64,000 nucleotides of DNA from Streptomyces tauricus (GTDB lineage: Bacteria; Actinomycetota; Actinomycetes; Streptomycetales; Streptomycetaceae), in NCBI RefSeq assembly GCF_014650955.1, contig NZ_BMVY01000009.1:207704-271703 (forward strand). Direction: 5' to 3'. The notes under the pieces are model-generated. The model ran no database searches and was not told where the DNA came from. It worked only from the letters and a program-made list of their open reading frames with translations. Shown in pieces: positions 47,106-58,637 of this stretch; position 1 is the first letter of the stretch, and every line of letters starts with the position of its first letter. The translations under genes were made by a program, and so were the position numbers.

Positions 47106-49109
47106 ATGAGCAGCAGTCCCGAGACCTCGACCCGCACCACCGGCGCACACCGGGCGCACCGCGAGGCGCGCGACCGGGCAGCGGCGCGCACGGTGGCGCA
47201 GTGCCCGCCGACCCGTTACGAGCCCTACCTGGACGGCTTGTTCACCTACTGCCTGTCCGTGCTGTGCGACCACGACACGGCGACCGCCGCCCTCGGGGAC
47301 GTCCTCGCACTCGCCGAGCGCCGCGGTCATCGCGGCCGGGAGACGCCCGACGACCGCAGGGCCTGGCTGTACGCGCTGGCCCGCTGGTCCTGCCTGCGCA
47401 AGCTCGCCGAGGCCAGGCAGCGGCCCCACGGCGCCCACGCCGCCGGCCGCTCCGGCGCCGGCCCGGCTGCCCCGGACGGCCCTCGTCCCGAAGCCCGGGC
47501 CGAGGGTGCCCCCGCCGCCGCCCGTGCCGCCGCTTCCGCGGGACCGGGGCGTACCAGGGGGCGGGCCGGTGCGCACGTCGATGACCATGCCGGAGACCGT
47601 GCCGGAGACCGGACCGGCGGGCGCGTCGGCGGCCGTACCGCCGGTGGCCGTGCCGGCGACCGAGGCGGTGCGGGCGTCCACGAGCACGTCGGTGGGCGGG
47701 ACGGCGAGCGGGCCGCCGACCTCCTCGACGACGCCGAGAAGGACCGTCGCCGTCGCGAACTCGCCCTGCTCGCCTGGCCGGAGGCGGCCGGTACGACGCC
47801 CGAGCAGCGCGAGGCGCTCGAACTCGCCGTACGCCACCAGCTCGCCGCGCACGAGGTCGCCGCCGTCCTCGGCACCGACCCGGTGGCCGCCCGGGAACTC
47901 CTCGCGGCGGGCGCCTGCGAGGTCGAGCGCACGCGCGCGGCCCTGGCCGTCGTCGAGACCGGTACCTGTCCGGGCGTGACCCGGCTCACCGGCGACCACC
48001 ACCTCGTCCTCAGCACGGCCCTGCGCCGCGAACTGGTCCGGCACGTCGACGACTGCCCGCGCTGCCGCCGGACCGCCGAGCGCGCGGGCCCCGGCTCCTG
48101 GCCCGGCACCAGCGTCACGCCCGCCGCGCTGCCTGTACTCGAAGCCCCGCGCGCGGCCCTCCACCTGGCGATGACGCGTCTGCCGCGCGCGCGGGGCGCC
48201 GGTCCGCGCTTCGACCGGCGCGGCTTCCCGATGGACCCCAAGGACCACGCGGCCCGTCGTGACCGGCTGCGCGCGCGTGCCGTCACGACCACGGTCGTCG
48301 CCACCGTCGTGGCGGCCCCGGTACTCGCCCTGTGGGCGGCCTATCGAGGGGCGCCCCTCATCGGTGAGGGCGCCGACGGCCGACCGGTCACCGCGAACGA
48401 GGCGCAGGGCCCCGACGAACTCGGCGGCGGGGCGGCCGGCTACGAGAACGCGGGCAACGCCCATACGCGGCCCGGCTCCCGCTTCACCCCGCGCAGCGGC
48501 TCGTCCGACGTCTCCGTAGAGGTCGTCAGTGTGGCGCCGGGGCAGCGGAGCGGGCTCTCCGTGGCGGCCGGTTCCAGCGGTGACACGACACTGATCACCC
48601 TCACGGCGACCGGCGATTCAGCGGTCCGCTGGTCGGCGCGGACCGGGGCGTCCTGGCTCTATCTGAGCCAGTCGTCGGGGACGCTGGAACCGGGGGAGTC
48701 GCTGACGATCAAGGTGTACGTCGATCCGCTGCGGGAGCCGATCGGGGCGTGGAGCGCGCGGGTGTCGGTGGGGCCGGCGGGGGCGGTGGTCACCATCGGC
48801 GGGTACGGGACCGCGGGGCCCTCGCAGCCGGGGCCCCGGCCGGATCCGCCCGCGCCGAGTGGGCCCGGGCCGTCGGATCCCGGGCCTGGACCCGGACCCG
48901 GTCCGGGGCCGTCGGATCCTGAGCCGTCGCCGTCCGAGCCGACGCCGTCCGATCCCGGGCCGTCGGATCCCGGGTCGGAGCCGACGCCCAGCGGGCCGGA
49001 GCCGTCCGATCCGGAGCCGGAGCCTCCGCCGGGTTCCCCCGGAGGGTCTGCGCCGGGGGGCGGCGGCACCGGTGACGGCAGCGGTGAGCCGCGCCCGTCG
49101 GGGAGTTGA
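47106..49109 (+). CDS. Sigma-like / zinc anti-sigma-like / membrane / BACON-like fusion protein
   Basis: A 667-residue protein. About 30-105 resembles ECF sigma region 2 (LFTYCLSVLCDHDTATAAL, RAWLYALARWSCLRKL); a Gly/Arg/Asp linker (about 105-205) follows; about 210-285 resembles region 4 (EQREALELAVRHQLAAHEVA). Next is H-x3-C-x2-C (RHVDDCPRCRR), the zinc anti-sigma signature. One membrane helix (about 391-411) leads to an external BACON/Ig-like domain (about 440-570) and a Pro/Ser/Asp-rich tail. ATG 47106 (GTG at 47103 is in frame). Function unknown; an intramolecular sensor is the inference. Confidence 0.8.
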   Translation: MSSSPETSTRTTGAHRAHREARDRAAARTVAQCPPTRYEPYLDGLFTYCLSVLCDHDTATAALGDVLALAERRGHRGRETPDDRRAWLYALARWSCLRKLAEARQRPHGAHAAGRSGAGPAAPDGPRPEARAEGAPAAARAAASAGPGRTRGRAGAHVDDHAGDRAGDRTGGRVGGRTAGGRAGDRGGAGVHEHVGGRDGERAADLLDDAEKDRRRRELALLAWPEAAGTTPEQREALELAVRHQLAAHEVAAVLGTDPVAARELLAAGACEVERTRAALAVVETGTCPGVTRLTGDHHLVLSTALRRELVRHVDDCPRCRRTAERAGPGSWPGTSVTPAALPVLEAPRAALHLAMTRLPRARGAGPRFDRRGFPMDPKDHAARRDRLRARAVTTTVVATVVAAPVLALWAAYRGAPLIGEGADGRPVTANEAQGPDELGGGAAGYENAGNAHTRPGSRFTPRSGSSDVSVEVVSVAPGQRSGLSVAAGSSGDTTLITLTATGDSAVRWSARTGASWLYLSQSSGTLEPGESLTIKVYVDPLREPIGAWSARVSVGPAGAVVTIGGYGTAGPSQPGPRPDPPAPSGPGPSDPGPGPGPGPGPSDPEPSPSEPTPSDPGPSDPGSEPTPSGPEPSDPEPEPPPGSPGGSAPGGGGTGDGSGEPRPSGS

Positions 49110-49159
49110 CCGCTTCCGCGGGTGGTTTTCTGGGCGGCGCGGGTCCGCTGTGGCCGGCC

Positions 49160-49179
49160 GCGCAGTTCCCCGCGCCCCT
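49160..49179 (+). repeat. Single copy of the 20-bp core repeat
   Basis: GCGCAGTTCCCCGCGCCCCT lies between the convergent genes ending at 49109 and 49206. Confidence 0.8.
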
Positions 49180-49205
49180 TCGGGGGTGCGGCCTTGCCGT
49201 GGGCT

Positions 49206-50138
49206 CTAGTTGAGGGTGTGGGGTGGGTCCGCCGGGTGGGGGGCCAGCAGGGGGAGCTGGGAAGCCAGGCGTTCCTCGCAGAGTTCCACCAGGCGGTCGT
49301 AGCCCGACTTGCCCATCAGTTCGATCAGTTCCGGGCGGTACGAGACGTAGACCGGGTCGCCCGCGCCGTGGGCGGACGTCGCCGACGTGCACCACCAGTG
49401 CAGGTCGTGCCCGCCGGGACCCCACCCGCGGCGGTCGTACTCGCCGATCGAGACCTGCAGCACCCGCGTGTCGTCGGGCCGGTCGATCCACTCGTACGTC
49501 CGCCGGACCGGCAGTTGCCAGCAGACGTCCGGCTTGGTCTCCAGGGGCTCCCGGCCTTCCTTGACGGCCAGGATGTGCAGCGAGCAGCCCATGCCGCCGG
49601 CGAAACCGGGGCGGTTCTGGAAGATGCAGGACCCCTCGTACGGGCGCGTCTGCCGGTCGCCGTCCTCGTCCTGCGAGACCCAGCCGGTCGCGGTCCCCAC
49701 GTCGTGGTGCTGCCAGATGTCCGGCGTGAGCCTCGCCACGTGACCGGCCACGCGCTTCTCGTCGTCCTCGTCCGAGAAGTGGGCGCCCAGCGTGCAGCAT
49801 CCGTCGTCCGCGCGGCCCGCCTGGATCCCCTGGCAGCCGCTTCCGAAGATGCAGTTCCAGCGAGAGGTCAGCCAGGTCAGATCGCAGCGGAAGATCTGCT
49901 CGTCGTCGGCCGGATCCGGGAACTCCACCCACGCGCGCGCGAAGTCGAGCCCCTTCTCGTCGCCCTTGGGAGGCTTGGGAAGCTTCCCCGCCTTCCCGGC
50001 CTTCTCCACCCTCTCCGCCTTCTCCGACTTCACTGTCCTCTTGGACCCGGACGTGTTCACCCGAAGCGGATCCTCCGCGGACCCCGTGGCGGAACCCTCG
50101 TCCGATTTGTCGCTCTTCGCCTTTTTCGTCTTTGGCAC
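49206..50138 (-). CDS. Cys-rich protein of unknown function, possible metal cluster
   Basis: A 310-residue protein. The N-terminal 60 residues are Lys/Ser-rich. The rest has a cluster C85, C96, C102, C114-C115 (RCDLTW, NCIFGSGCQG, DDGCCTLGAHF), then C171, C185, C206 and a WWC near 251. The C-x5-C ... CC pattern recalls YkgJ/DUF3109-type Zn or Fe-S proteins, but I cannot confirm it. GTG 50138 is used because the upstream frame is Arg/Pro-rich and unlike protein. Confidence 0.75.
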   Translation of the reverse strand: MPKTKKAKSDKSDEGSATGSAEDPLRVNTSGSKRTVKSEKAERVEKAGKAGKLPKPPKGDEKGLDFARAWVEFPDPADDEQIFRCDLTWLTSRWNCIFGSGCQGIQAGRADDGCCTLGAHFSDEDDEKRVAGHVARLTPDIWQHHDVGTATGWVSQDEDGDRQTRPYEGSCIFQNRPGFAGGMGCSLHILAVKEGREPLETKPDVCWQLPVRRTYEWIDRPDDTRVLQVSIGEYDRRGWGPGGHDLHWWCTSATSAHGAGDPVYVSYRPELIELMGKSGYDRLVELCEERLASQLPLLAPHPADPPHTLN

Positions 50139-50209
50139 CAGTCCAGAGTAAGTCGCTGACGAGCACTCTGGGGACGGCCGAGCGGCCCGGGCGCAGTAGC
50201 GTGCCGTAC

Positions 50210-51142
50210 ATGAGACTCGGTGTCCTGGACGTGGGTTCGAACACGGTGCACCTGCTGGTGGTGGATGCACACCCCGGCGCGCGCCCGCTGCCCGCGCATT
50301 CGCACAAGGCGGAGCTACGGCTCGCCCAACTCCTCGACGACAGCGGCGCGATCGACGCCCAGGGTGTCGACAAACTGATCGCCGTCGTCCAGGAGGCGTT
50401 GCAGGCCGCCGAGGACAAGGGCGTCGAGGACCTGCTGCCGTTCGCGACCTCCGCGGTGCGTGAGGCCAGTAACGCCGACGAGGTACTGGCCCGGGTGCGC
50501 GAGGAGACCGGGGTGGAACTCCAGGTCCTCACCGGCGCCGAGGAGGCACGGCTGACCTTCCTCGCCGCGCGCCGCTGGTTCGGCTGGTCGGCCGGGAAAC
50601 TGCTCGTCCTCGACATCGGCGGCGGTTCGCTGGAGATCGCGTACGGGATAGACGAGGAGCCCGACGCGACGGCCTCGCTGCCGTTGGGCGCGGGCCGGCT
50701 GACCGCGGGCTGGCTGCCGACCGATCCGGCGGACCCGGCGGACATAAAGGCCCTGCGCCGCCATGTGCGGGCGCAGATCGCCCGTACGGTCGGGGAGTTC
50801 AGCCGTTTCGGCGCGCCCGACCACGTGGTCGCCACGTCCAAAACCTTCAAGCAGCTCGCCCGCCTCGCGGGTGCCGCCCGCTCGGTCGACGGCCTGTACG
50901 TCCAGCGCGAGCTCAAGCGCCGGTCCCTGGAGGACTGGGTCCCGCGCCTGGCCTCCATGACGACCGCCGAACGCGCGGAACTCCCCGGCGTCTCCGAGGG
51001 CCGCGCCAACCAGCTCCTCGCCGGCGCGGTGGTGGCCGAGGGCGCGATGGACCTGTTCGGAGTGGAAACGGTGGAGATCTGCCCCTGGGCCCTCCGAGAG
51101 GGAGTAATCCTCCGAACCCTGGACCAAATGCCCCCGACCTAA
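50210..51142 (+). CDS. Ppx/GppA family phosphatase
   Basis: A 310-residue ASKHA-fold enzyme of the exopolyphosphatase/guanosine pentaphosphate phosphohydrolase family. Motifs: DVGSNTVHLLV (7-17), ATSAVREASN, and DIGGGSLEI (phosphate-2 loop). It lacks the C-terminal HD domain of E. coli Ppx. It may act on polyphosphate or pppGpp. ATG 50210; divergent by 71 bp from the Cys-rich gene. Confidence 0.92.
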   Translation: MRLGVLDVGSNTVHLLVVDAHPGARPLPAHSHKAELRLAQLLDDSGAIDAQGVDKLIAVVQEALQAAEDKGVEDLLPFATSAVREASNADEVLARVREETGVELQVLTGAEEARLTFLAARRWFGWSAGKLLVLDIGGGSLEIAYGIDEEPDATASLPLGAGRLTAGWLPTDPADPADIKALRRHVRAQIARTVGEFSRFGAPDHVVATSKTFKQLARLAGAARSVDGLYVQRELKRRSLEDWVPRLASMTTAERAELPGVSEGRANQLLAGAVVAEGAMDLFGVETVEICPWALREGVILRTLDQMPPT

Positions 51143-51151
51143 CCCCCGCCC

Positions 51152-51465
51152 CTAAGGGGCGCGGGGAACGGCGCGAGCACCCCCGACTCACGACCACCCA
51201 CCGTACGAGGCCACCCCGACTCCCTAAGGGGCGCGGGGAACGGCGCGGGCACCCCTGACTCACGATCACCCGCCGCACGGGGCCGCCCCCGACTCCCTAG
51301 GGGGCGCGGGGAACGGCGCGGGCACCTCCGACCCACGATCACCCGCCGTACGAGGCCACCCCGACTCCCTAAGGGGCGCGGGGAACGGCGCGGGCACCCC
51401 CGACCCACGATCACCCACCGTACGAGGCCACCCCCGACTCCCTAAGGGGCGCGGGGAACGGCGCA
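51152..51465. repeat. Tandem array of 72-73-bp units
   Basis: Five cores (inverse orientation, AGGGGCGCGGGGAACGGCGC variant) start at 51152, 51224, 51297, 51369 and 51442. Full units are nearly identical, including the body (CCCGACTCACGATCACCC, CCGTACGAGGCCACC). It fills the 432-bp gap before the gene at 51575. Confidence 0.9.
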
Positions 51466-51574
51466 ACAATCCCCGAACCGGCCACCACCTCACCCCCACC
51501 CCCCAAACCGACGGCCCTCGGCCAAACAACCCCACCCCGCCACACCCGACGGACCCACCCCGTAACCTGTCCCC

Positions 51575-52399
51575 GTGGCAGAACCAGTCGTGCGCATCCC
51601 GGATGCGAAGGTCGCCCTGTCCACGGCCTCCGTCTATCCGGAGTCGACAGCGACGGCCTTCGAGATCGCCGCACGCCTCGGCTACGACGGCGTCGAGGTG
51701 ATGGTGTGGACCGACCCGGTCAGCCAGGACATCGAAGCCCTGCGCCGCCTCAGCGACTACCACCGCATCCCGATCCTCGCCGTACACGCTCCTTGCCTGC
51801 TCATCACTCAGCGCGTCTGGTCCACCGACCCGTGGACCAAACTCCAGCGCGCCCGGGCGGCAGCCGAGAAGCTCGGCGCGAGCACGGTGGTCGTACACCC
51901 CCCGTTCCGCTGGCAGCGCCAGTACTCCCGTGACTTCGTCACCGGAATCTGGCAGATGGCCAACGAGACGGACGTACGATTCGCCGTCGAAAACATGTAC
52001 CCCTGGCGCTACCGCGATCGCGAGATGCTCGCCTACGCACCCGACTGGGACGTGACGAAGGACGACTACCGGCACTTCACGATCGATCTGAGCCACACCG
52101 CGACGGCCCGCACGGACGCGCTCCAGATGATCGACCGCATGAGCGACCGCCTCGGCCACGTCCACCTCGCCGACGGCAGCGGCTCCATCAAGGACGAGCA
52201 CCTGGTCCCCGGCCGCGGCACCCAGCCCTGCGCCGAGCTGCTCGAACGGCTCGCCCTGTCCGGCTACGACGGCCACGTCGTCATCGAGGTCAACACCCGC
52301 CGGGCCATGTCGAGCGCCGAGCGCGAGGCCGATCTCGCGGAGGCCCTCGCCTTCACCCGCCTCCACCTGGCTTCGGCGGTCCGGGTCCCGCGTACATGA
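51575..52399 (+). CDS. Sugar phosphate isomerase/epimerase-like TIM barrel protein
   Basis: A 274-residue xylose isomerase-like TIM barrel (PF01261). Metal-site residues are suggested by VHPPFRW (His), VENMYP (Glu), IDLSHT (Asp/His) and VIEVNT (Glu). The substrate is unknown. GTG 51575. Its stop overlaps the following tetR gene by 4 bp (ATGA), so the two are co-translated. Confidence 0.85.
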   Translation: MAEPVVRIPDAKVALSTASVYPESTATAFEIAARLGYDGVEVMVWTDPVSQDIEALRRLSDYHRIPILAVHAPCLLITQRVWSTDPWTKLQRARAAAEKLGASTVVVHPPFRWQRQYSRDFVTGIWQMANETDVRFAVENMYPWRYRDREMLAYAPDWDVTKDDYRHFTIDLSHTATARTDALQMIDRMSDRLGHVHLADGSGSIKDEHLVPGRGTQPCAELLERLALSGYDGHVVIEVNTRRAMSSAEREADLAEALAFTRLHLASAVRVPRT

Positions 52400-53010
52400 C
52401 CGCCGCCACCCCGCGCCGCCGGGGACGCCCCTCCCGTACGGACTCGCAGGACACCCCCGCGGCCCGCGACCGCATCCTGGCGGCGGCCCGCGAGGAGTTC
52501 GCGGAACGGGGCTTCGAGAAGACCTCCATGCGCGCCATCGCGAAGGCGGCGGACGTGGACGCGGCGCTCGTACATCACTACTTCGGTACGAAGGAGCAGG
52601 TTTTCGAGGCGGCCATCGAGGTCGCCATCGGCCCCCTGCTGAGCGCGCCCGGCTCGATCGGCGAGGGCCCCCTCGACGGCGTGGGCGAGCGGCTGGCCCG
52701 TTTCTTCTTCGGCGTCTGGGAGAACCCGGCCACCCGCAAGGCCCTGCTCGCGATCGTCCGCTCCGCCGTGAACAACGAGACCGCCGCCGGCGTCTTCCGC
52801 CGGCTGATCTCCACCCAGCTGCTGCGCCGCGTAGCCCTCCAGCTGGACCTCCCGGACGCCGAACTACGCGCCGAACTGGCCGCCGCGCAACTCGTGGGCA
52901 TCGCGATGCTCCGTTACGTGATCAAGGTGGAACCCCTCGCCTCCGCGGCCCCGGAACAGATCATCACCCGGGTCTCCCCAGTGATCCAGTCCCACCTGAC
53001 AGCTCCCTGA
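52396..53010 (+). CDS. TetR-family regulator
   Basis: A 204-residue regulator with an N-terminal HTH (RDRILAAAREEFAERGFE, TSMRAIAKAADVDAALVHHYF). The C-terminal domain fits TetR_C_17 type (weak). ATG 52396 overlaps the upstream stop (ATGA), which suggests it belongs with the TIM-barrel gene rather than with a divergent target. Confidence 0.9.
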   Translation: MTAATPRRRGRPSRTDSQDTPAARDRILAAAREEFAERGFEKTSMRAIAKAADVDAALVHHYFGTKEQVFEAAIEVAIGPLLSAPGSIGEGPLDGVGERLARFFFGVWENPATRKALLAIVRSAVNNETAAGVFRRLISTQLLRRVALQLDLPDAELRAELAAAQLVGIAMLRYVIKVEPLASAAPEQIITRVSPVIQSHLTAP

Positions 53011-53028
53011 GCTGCCTCCGCTGCCTCC

Positions 53029-53050
53029 AGGGACGCGGGGAACCGCACGA
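53029..53050 (-). repeat. Degenerate copy of the 20-bp core repeat
   Basis: AGGGACGCGGGGAACCGCAC differs from the core at a few positions. It is just after the tetR stop. Confidence 0.5.
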
Positions 53051-53237
53051 CCACCCACAGCGGCCCCGGACCCGAAGCCCACCCGCCCGCCCGTCGCCCA
53101 GCGCTGAGCGCCCCGCACCCCTCGAACCCGAGTCAACCGCCGAGACAGCAATCCCGCATACCGGACACCATGTCCGAACCCTGGATGCCGGGCGTACGCT
53201 CGACAGCAGTCAACACTCTCCGAAGGAGCGAGCGGCC

Positions 53238-55091
53238 ATGCCCGAGCTGAGGTCCCGCACAGTCACCCACGGACGCAACATGGCGGGCGCCCGCGCCCTT
53301 ATGCGCGCCTCCGGTGTACCGGGCGCGGACATCGGCCGAAAGCCGATCATCGCGGTCGCCAACTCCTTCACGGAGTTCGTGCCCGGCCACACCCACCTCC
53401 AGCCGGTCGGCCGGATCGTGAGCGAGGCCATCACGGCCGCGGGCGGCATCCCGCGTGAGTTCAACACGATCGCCGTCGACGACGGCATCGCGATGGGCCA
53501 CGGAGGCATGCTCTACAGCCTCCCCTCCCGCGACCTGATCGCGGACAGCGTGGAGTACATGGTGGAAGCCCACTGCGCCGACGCCCTGATCTGCATCTCG
53601 AACTGCGACAAGATCACCCCCGGCATGCTGATGGCGGCCCTGCGCCTGAACATCCCGACGGTCTTCGTCTCCGGCGGCCCCATGGAGTCCGGCCGCGCCA
53701 CGCTGGTCGACGGCTCGGTCCGCACGCTCGACCTGGTCGACGCGATCTCCGACGCCGTGAACGACAAGATCTCGGACGAGGACATCCTCCGTATCGAGGA
53801 GAACGCCTGCCCGACCTGCGGCTCGTGTTCCGGCATGTTCACGGCCAACTCCATGAACTGCCTGACCGAGGCCATCGGCCTCTCCCTCCCCGGCAACGGC
53901 TCGGTCCTCGCCACGCACACGGCCCGCAAAGGCCTGTACGAGGACGCGGCGCGCACGGTCATGGACGTCACCCGGCGTTACTACGAGCAGGACGACGAGT
54001 CGGTCCTGCCGCGCAACGTCGCCACGATGGCGGCCTTCGAGAACGCCATGGCCCTCGACATCGCCATGGGCGGCTCGACCAACACGATCCTGCACCTGCT
54101 GGCCGCCGCCGAGGAGGCGGGCGTCCCGTTCGGCCTGGACGAGATCAACGCGGTCTCGCGCCGCGTGCCGTGCCTCGCCAAGGTCGCCCCGAACGTGGCC
54201 AAGGACCGGACGTACTACATGGAGGACGTGCACCGGGCCGGCGGCATCCCCGCCCTGCTCGGCGAACTCCACCGCGCCGGCCTCCTGAACGAGGACGTGC
54301 ACGCCGTGCACAGCCCGTCCCTGTCGGACTGGCTCAAGACCTGGGACGTCCGCGGCGGCTCGCCCTCCCCGGAGGCCCTGGAGCTGTGGTACGCGGCGCC
54401 CGGCGGCGTCCGCTCGTCCACGGCCTTCTCCCAGTCCGAGCGCTGGGCGGCCCTCGACGAGGACGCGGAGGGCGGCTGCATCCGCTCGGCGGAACACGCG
54501 TACTCCAAGGACGGCGGCCTCGCGGTCCTCAAGGGCAACCTCGCCGTCGACGGCTGTGTCGTGAAGACGGCGGGCGTGGACGAGTCGATCTGGACCTTCG
54601 AGGGCCCGGCGGTCGTCTGCGAGTCGCAGGAGGAGGCCGTCGACAAGATCCTCAAGAAGGAGATCACGCACGGCGACGTCGTCGTCATCCGCTACGAGGG
54701 CCCCAAGGGCGGCCCCGGCATGCAGGAGATGCTGTACCCGACGTCGTTCCTCAAGGGCCGCGGTCTCGGCAAGACCTGCGCCCTGGTCACCGACGGACGC
54801 TTCTCCGGCGGCACCTCGGGCCTGTCCATCGGTCACGCGTCGCCCGAGGCGGCGTCGGGCGGCACGATCGCCCTCGTCCGGGACGGCGACCGCATCCGCA
54901 TCGACATCCCGAACCGCAGCATCGAGCTCCTGGTCTCCGACGAGGAACTGGCCGAGCGCCGCGAGGCACTGAACGGCGTGTACGCCCCGGTCGCCCGCGA
55001 GCGCAAGGTCTCGGCCGCCCTGCGCGCGTACGCCGCGATGGCGACCAGCGCGGACAGGGGCGCCGTCCGGGACGTCTCGATGCTCGGCTAG
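53238..55091 (+). CDS. ilvD: Dihydroxy-acid dehydratase
   Basis: A 617-residue Fe-S enzyme of Ile/Val and pantothenate precursor synthesis (2,3-dihydroxyisovalerate to 2-ketoisovalerate). Cys ligands appear in SNCDKITPGM and CPTCGSCSGMFTANSM; the C-terminal GRFSGGTSGLSIGHASPEA is conserved. ATG 53238 follows GAAGGAG. It is full length. Its product feeds the pantothenate route that includes panC elsewhere in the window. Confidence 0.97.
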   Translation: MPELRSRTVTHGRNMAGARALMRASGVPGADIGRKPIIAVANSFTEFVPGHTHLQPVGRIVSEAITAAGGIPREFNTIAVDDGIAMGHGGMLYSLPSRDLIADSVEYMVEAHCADALICISNCDKITPGMLMAALRLNIPTVFVSGGPMESGRATLVDGSVRTLDLVDAISDAVNDKISDEDILRIEENACPTCGSCSGMFTANSMNCLTEAIGLSLPGNGSVLATHTARKGLYEDAARTVMDVTRRYYEQDDESVLPRNVATMAAFENAMALDIAMGGSTNTILHLLAAAEEAGVPFGLDEINAVSRRVPCLAKVAPNVAKDRTYYMEDVHRAGGIPALLGELHRAGLLNEDVHAVHSPSLSDWLKTWDVRGGSPSPEALELWYAAPGGVRSSTAFSQSERWAALDEDAEGGCIRSAEHAYSKDGGLAVLKGNLAVDGCVVKTAGVDESIWTFEGPAVVCESQEEAVDKILKKEITHGDVVVIRYEGPKGGPGMQEMLYPTSFLKGRGLGKTCALVTDGRFSGGTSGLSIGHASPEAASGGTIALVRDGDRIRIDIPNRSIELLVSDEELAERREALNGVYAPVARERKVSAALRAYAAMATSADRGAVRDVSMLG

Positions 55092-55155
55092 TCCGCCGCC
55101 GCAGCGGCCGTCCCGGGGCTCGCCCTGACTGGCTCGCCGCCGCCTCTCGGCACAC

Positions 55156-55190
55156 CGAACCCGCCCGGTTCTCCGCACCGGGCGGGTTCG
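55156..55190 (+). terminator. ilvD terminator
   Basis: A perfect 14-bp stem (CGAACCCGCCCGGT and complement) with a 7-nt loop, 65 bp past the ilvD stop. It has no U-tract. Confidence 0.85.
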
Positions 55191-55272
55191 CCGTTTCACC
55201 GGGACGTGTCAGCAGTCACCGGAGACCAGGGACATGGGACCCGGGACCAGTCACCCAGTCACCAGTCATCGG

Positions 55273-57531
<2,259 letters not shown>

Positions 57532-57698
57532 CGTCCACCCCCGTGAATTGCGTACGCACGCGCGACGCACGGAGCCTAGTCGATGGTTCGTACGAGACCC
57601 ACGCGGCTTGCTAGCCTCCGCGTGCACAAAACAAAGACAGCGTTTCGAGACACCACATTCGAGACACCGCGTGCACCACATCCAACGGGGAGACACAC

Positions 57699-58097
57699 AT
57701 GGCTGTTGAAGAAGTGAGAGAAACCGAAGCGACCGAAGCGACCGAGGGAGCCGAGGGAACCGTGGAGACGGGGACCACGGCGGAGAGCGCGGAGATCGTG
57801 GAGGCGAGTGCGGAGGCGAGCGCTCAGGCGGCCGCGGCGGTCGCGGCACAGACGCTCTACTCGATCGCACCCGGCTACACCCTGAACGTCCGCAGCGGCC
57901 CCGGCACCCAGTACCGCCTGATCCGCACCCTGGCGCCGGGCTCCAAGGTCCCGATCTTCTGCCAGCGCCCGGGGGAGACGATCAGCGGTCCCTACGGGAC
58001 GACGAAGATCTGGGACAACATCGAGGTCGGGGAGTACGTCTCCGACGCGTACGTGCGCACCGGAAGCGACGGGTACGTGGCATCGCGCTGCGCCTGA
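57699..58097 (+). CDS. SH3b-domain protein without a signal peptide
   Basis: A 132-residue protein. The N-terminal 50 residues are Glu/Ala/Thr-rich repeats (TEATEATEGAEG); the C-terminal 80 form a bacterial SH3 domain (TLNVRSGPGTQYRLIRTL, with a final VASRC). No signal peptide or helix is seen, although such domains usually bind the wall. ATG 57699. It is divergent from the receptor kinase. Confidence 0.83.
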   Translation: MAVEEVRETEATEATEGAEGTVETGTTAESAEIVEASAEASAQAAAAVAAQTLYSIAPGYTLNVRSGPGTQYRLIRTLAPGSKVPIFCQRPGETISGPYGTTKIWDNIEVGEYVSDAYVRTGSDGYVASRCA

Positions 58098-58124
58098 CGC
58101 CGTCGCCGAGGCGATAATCGAGTC

Positions 58125-58601
58125 GTGAGCGACAAACCAGGCACGACTTCCGCCGGTCTTACCGGTCCCGCAGGCCGCGCAGGTTCTGCGGGACCCCGCC
58201 CCGAACCGATCCGTTTCTTCGGGACGACCTGGGTGGACCACGACGGCGGCTACGCGGTCCGCCGCGCGGCCGTGACCATCGGCTCGCTCGTCGCGATCGC
58301 GGTCAGCTGCCTGGTCCTGCGTTTCGCGTACGAGGGACTGGAGATCGCGGCTGTGGGCGGCTTCGTCACCGGACTGGTCGTGGTGATGTTCGCCGTCTGC
58401 AGCGCGCTCGCATTCCGCCACACGTGGGCGGGCTACACGAAACGCCCGGCTCCGGACAGCCAGTCCGCACTGCGGGGCCTGCTGACCATCGGCTTCGTCG
58501 GCACCCTCACCGCGTACTTCTTCCGCTCGCTGACGGAGGCCCCGGGCGAAAGCCTCCACCGCCAGGAACACGAAACGACACCCCACCGCAAACGCAACTA
58601 G
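58125..58601 (+). CDS. Small membrane protein, about three helices
   Basis: A 158-residue protein. Hydrophobic segments lie at about 48-70, 75-98 and 118-137. The N-terminus is a Gly/Ala-rich tail; the C-terminus is His/Arg-rich. GTG 58125, 28 bp after the SH3b gene, same direction. No family recognised. Confidence 0.75.
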   Translation: MSDKPGTTSAGLTGPAGRAGSAGPRPEPIRFFGTTWVDHDGGYAVRRAAVTIGSLVAIAVSCLVLRFAYEGLEIAAVGGFVTGLVVVMFAVCSALAFRHTWAGYTKRPAPDSQSALRGLLTIGFVGTLTAYFFRSLTEAPGESLHRQEHETTPHRKRN

Positions 58602-58637
58602 ACCCGCCATCACCTGCGGGCCCGGTCGGGAGCACCC

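Noticed and set aside
51152..51465. CRISPR array
   Set aside because: The whole 72-73-bp unit is repeated, including the would-be spacers; there are no cas genes.
53029..53237. T-box or amino-acid attenuator before ilvD
   Set aside because: No leader peptide rich in Ile/Val/Leu codons and no terminator were found in the 227-bp gap.
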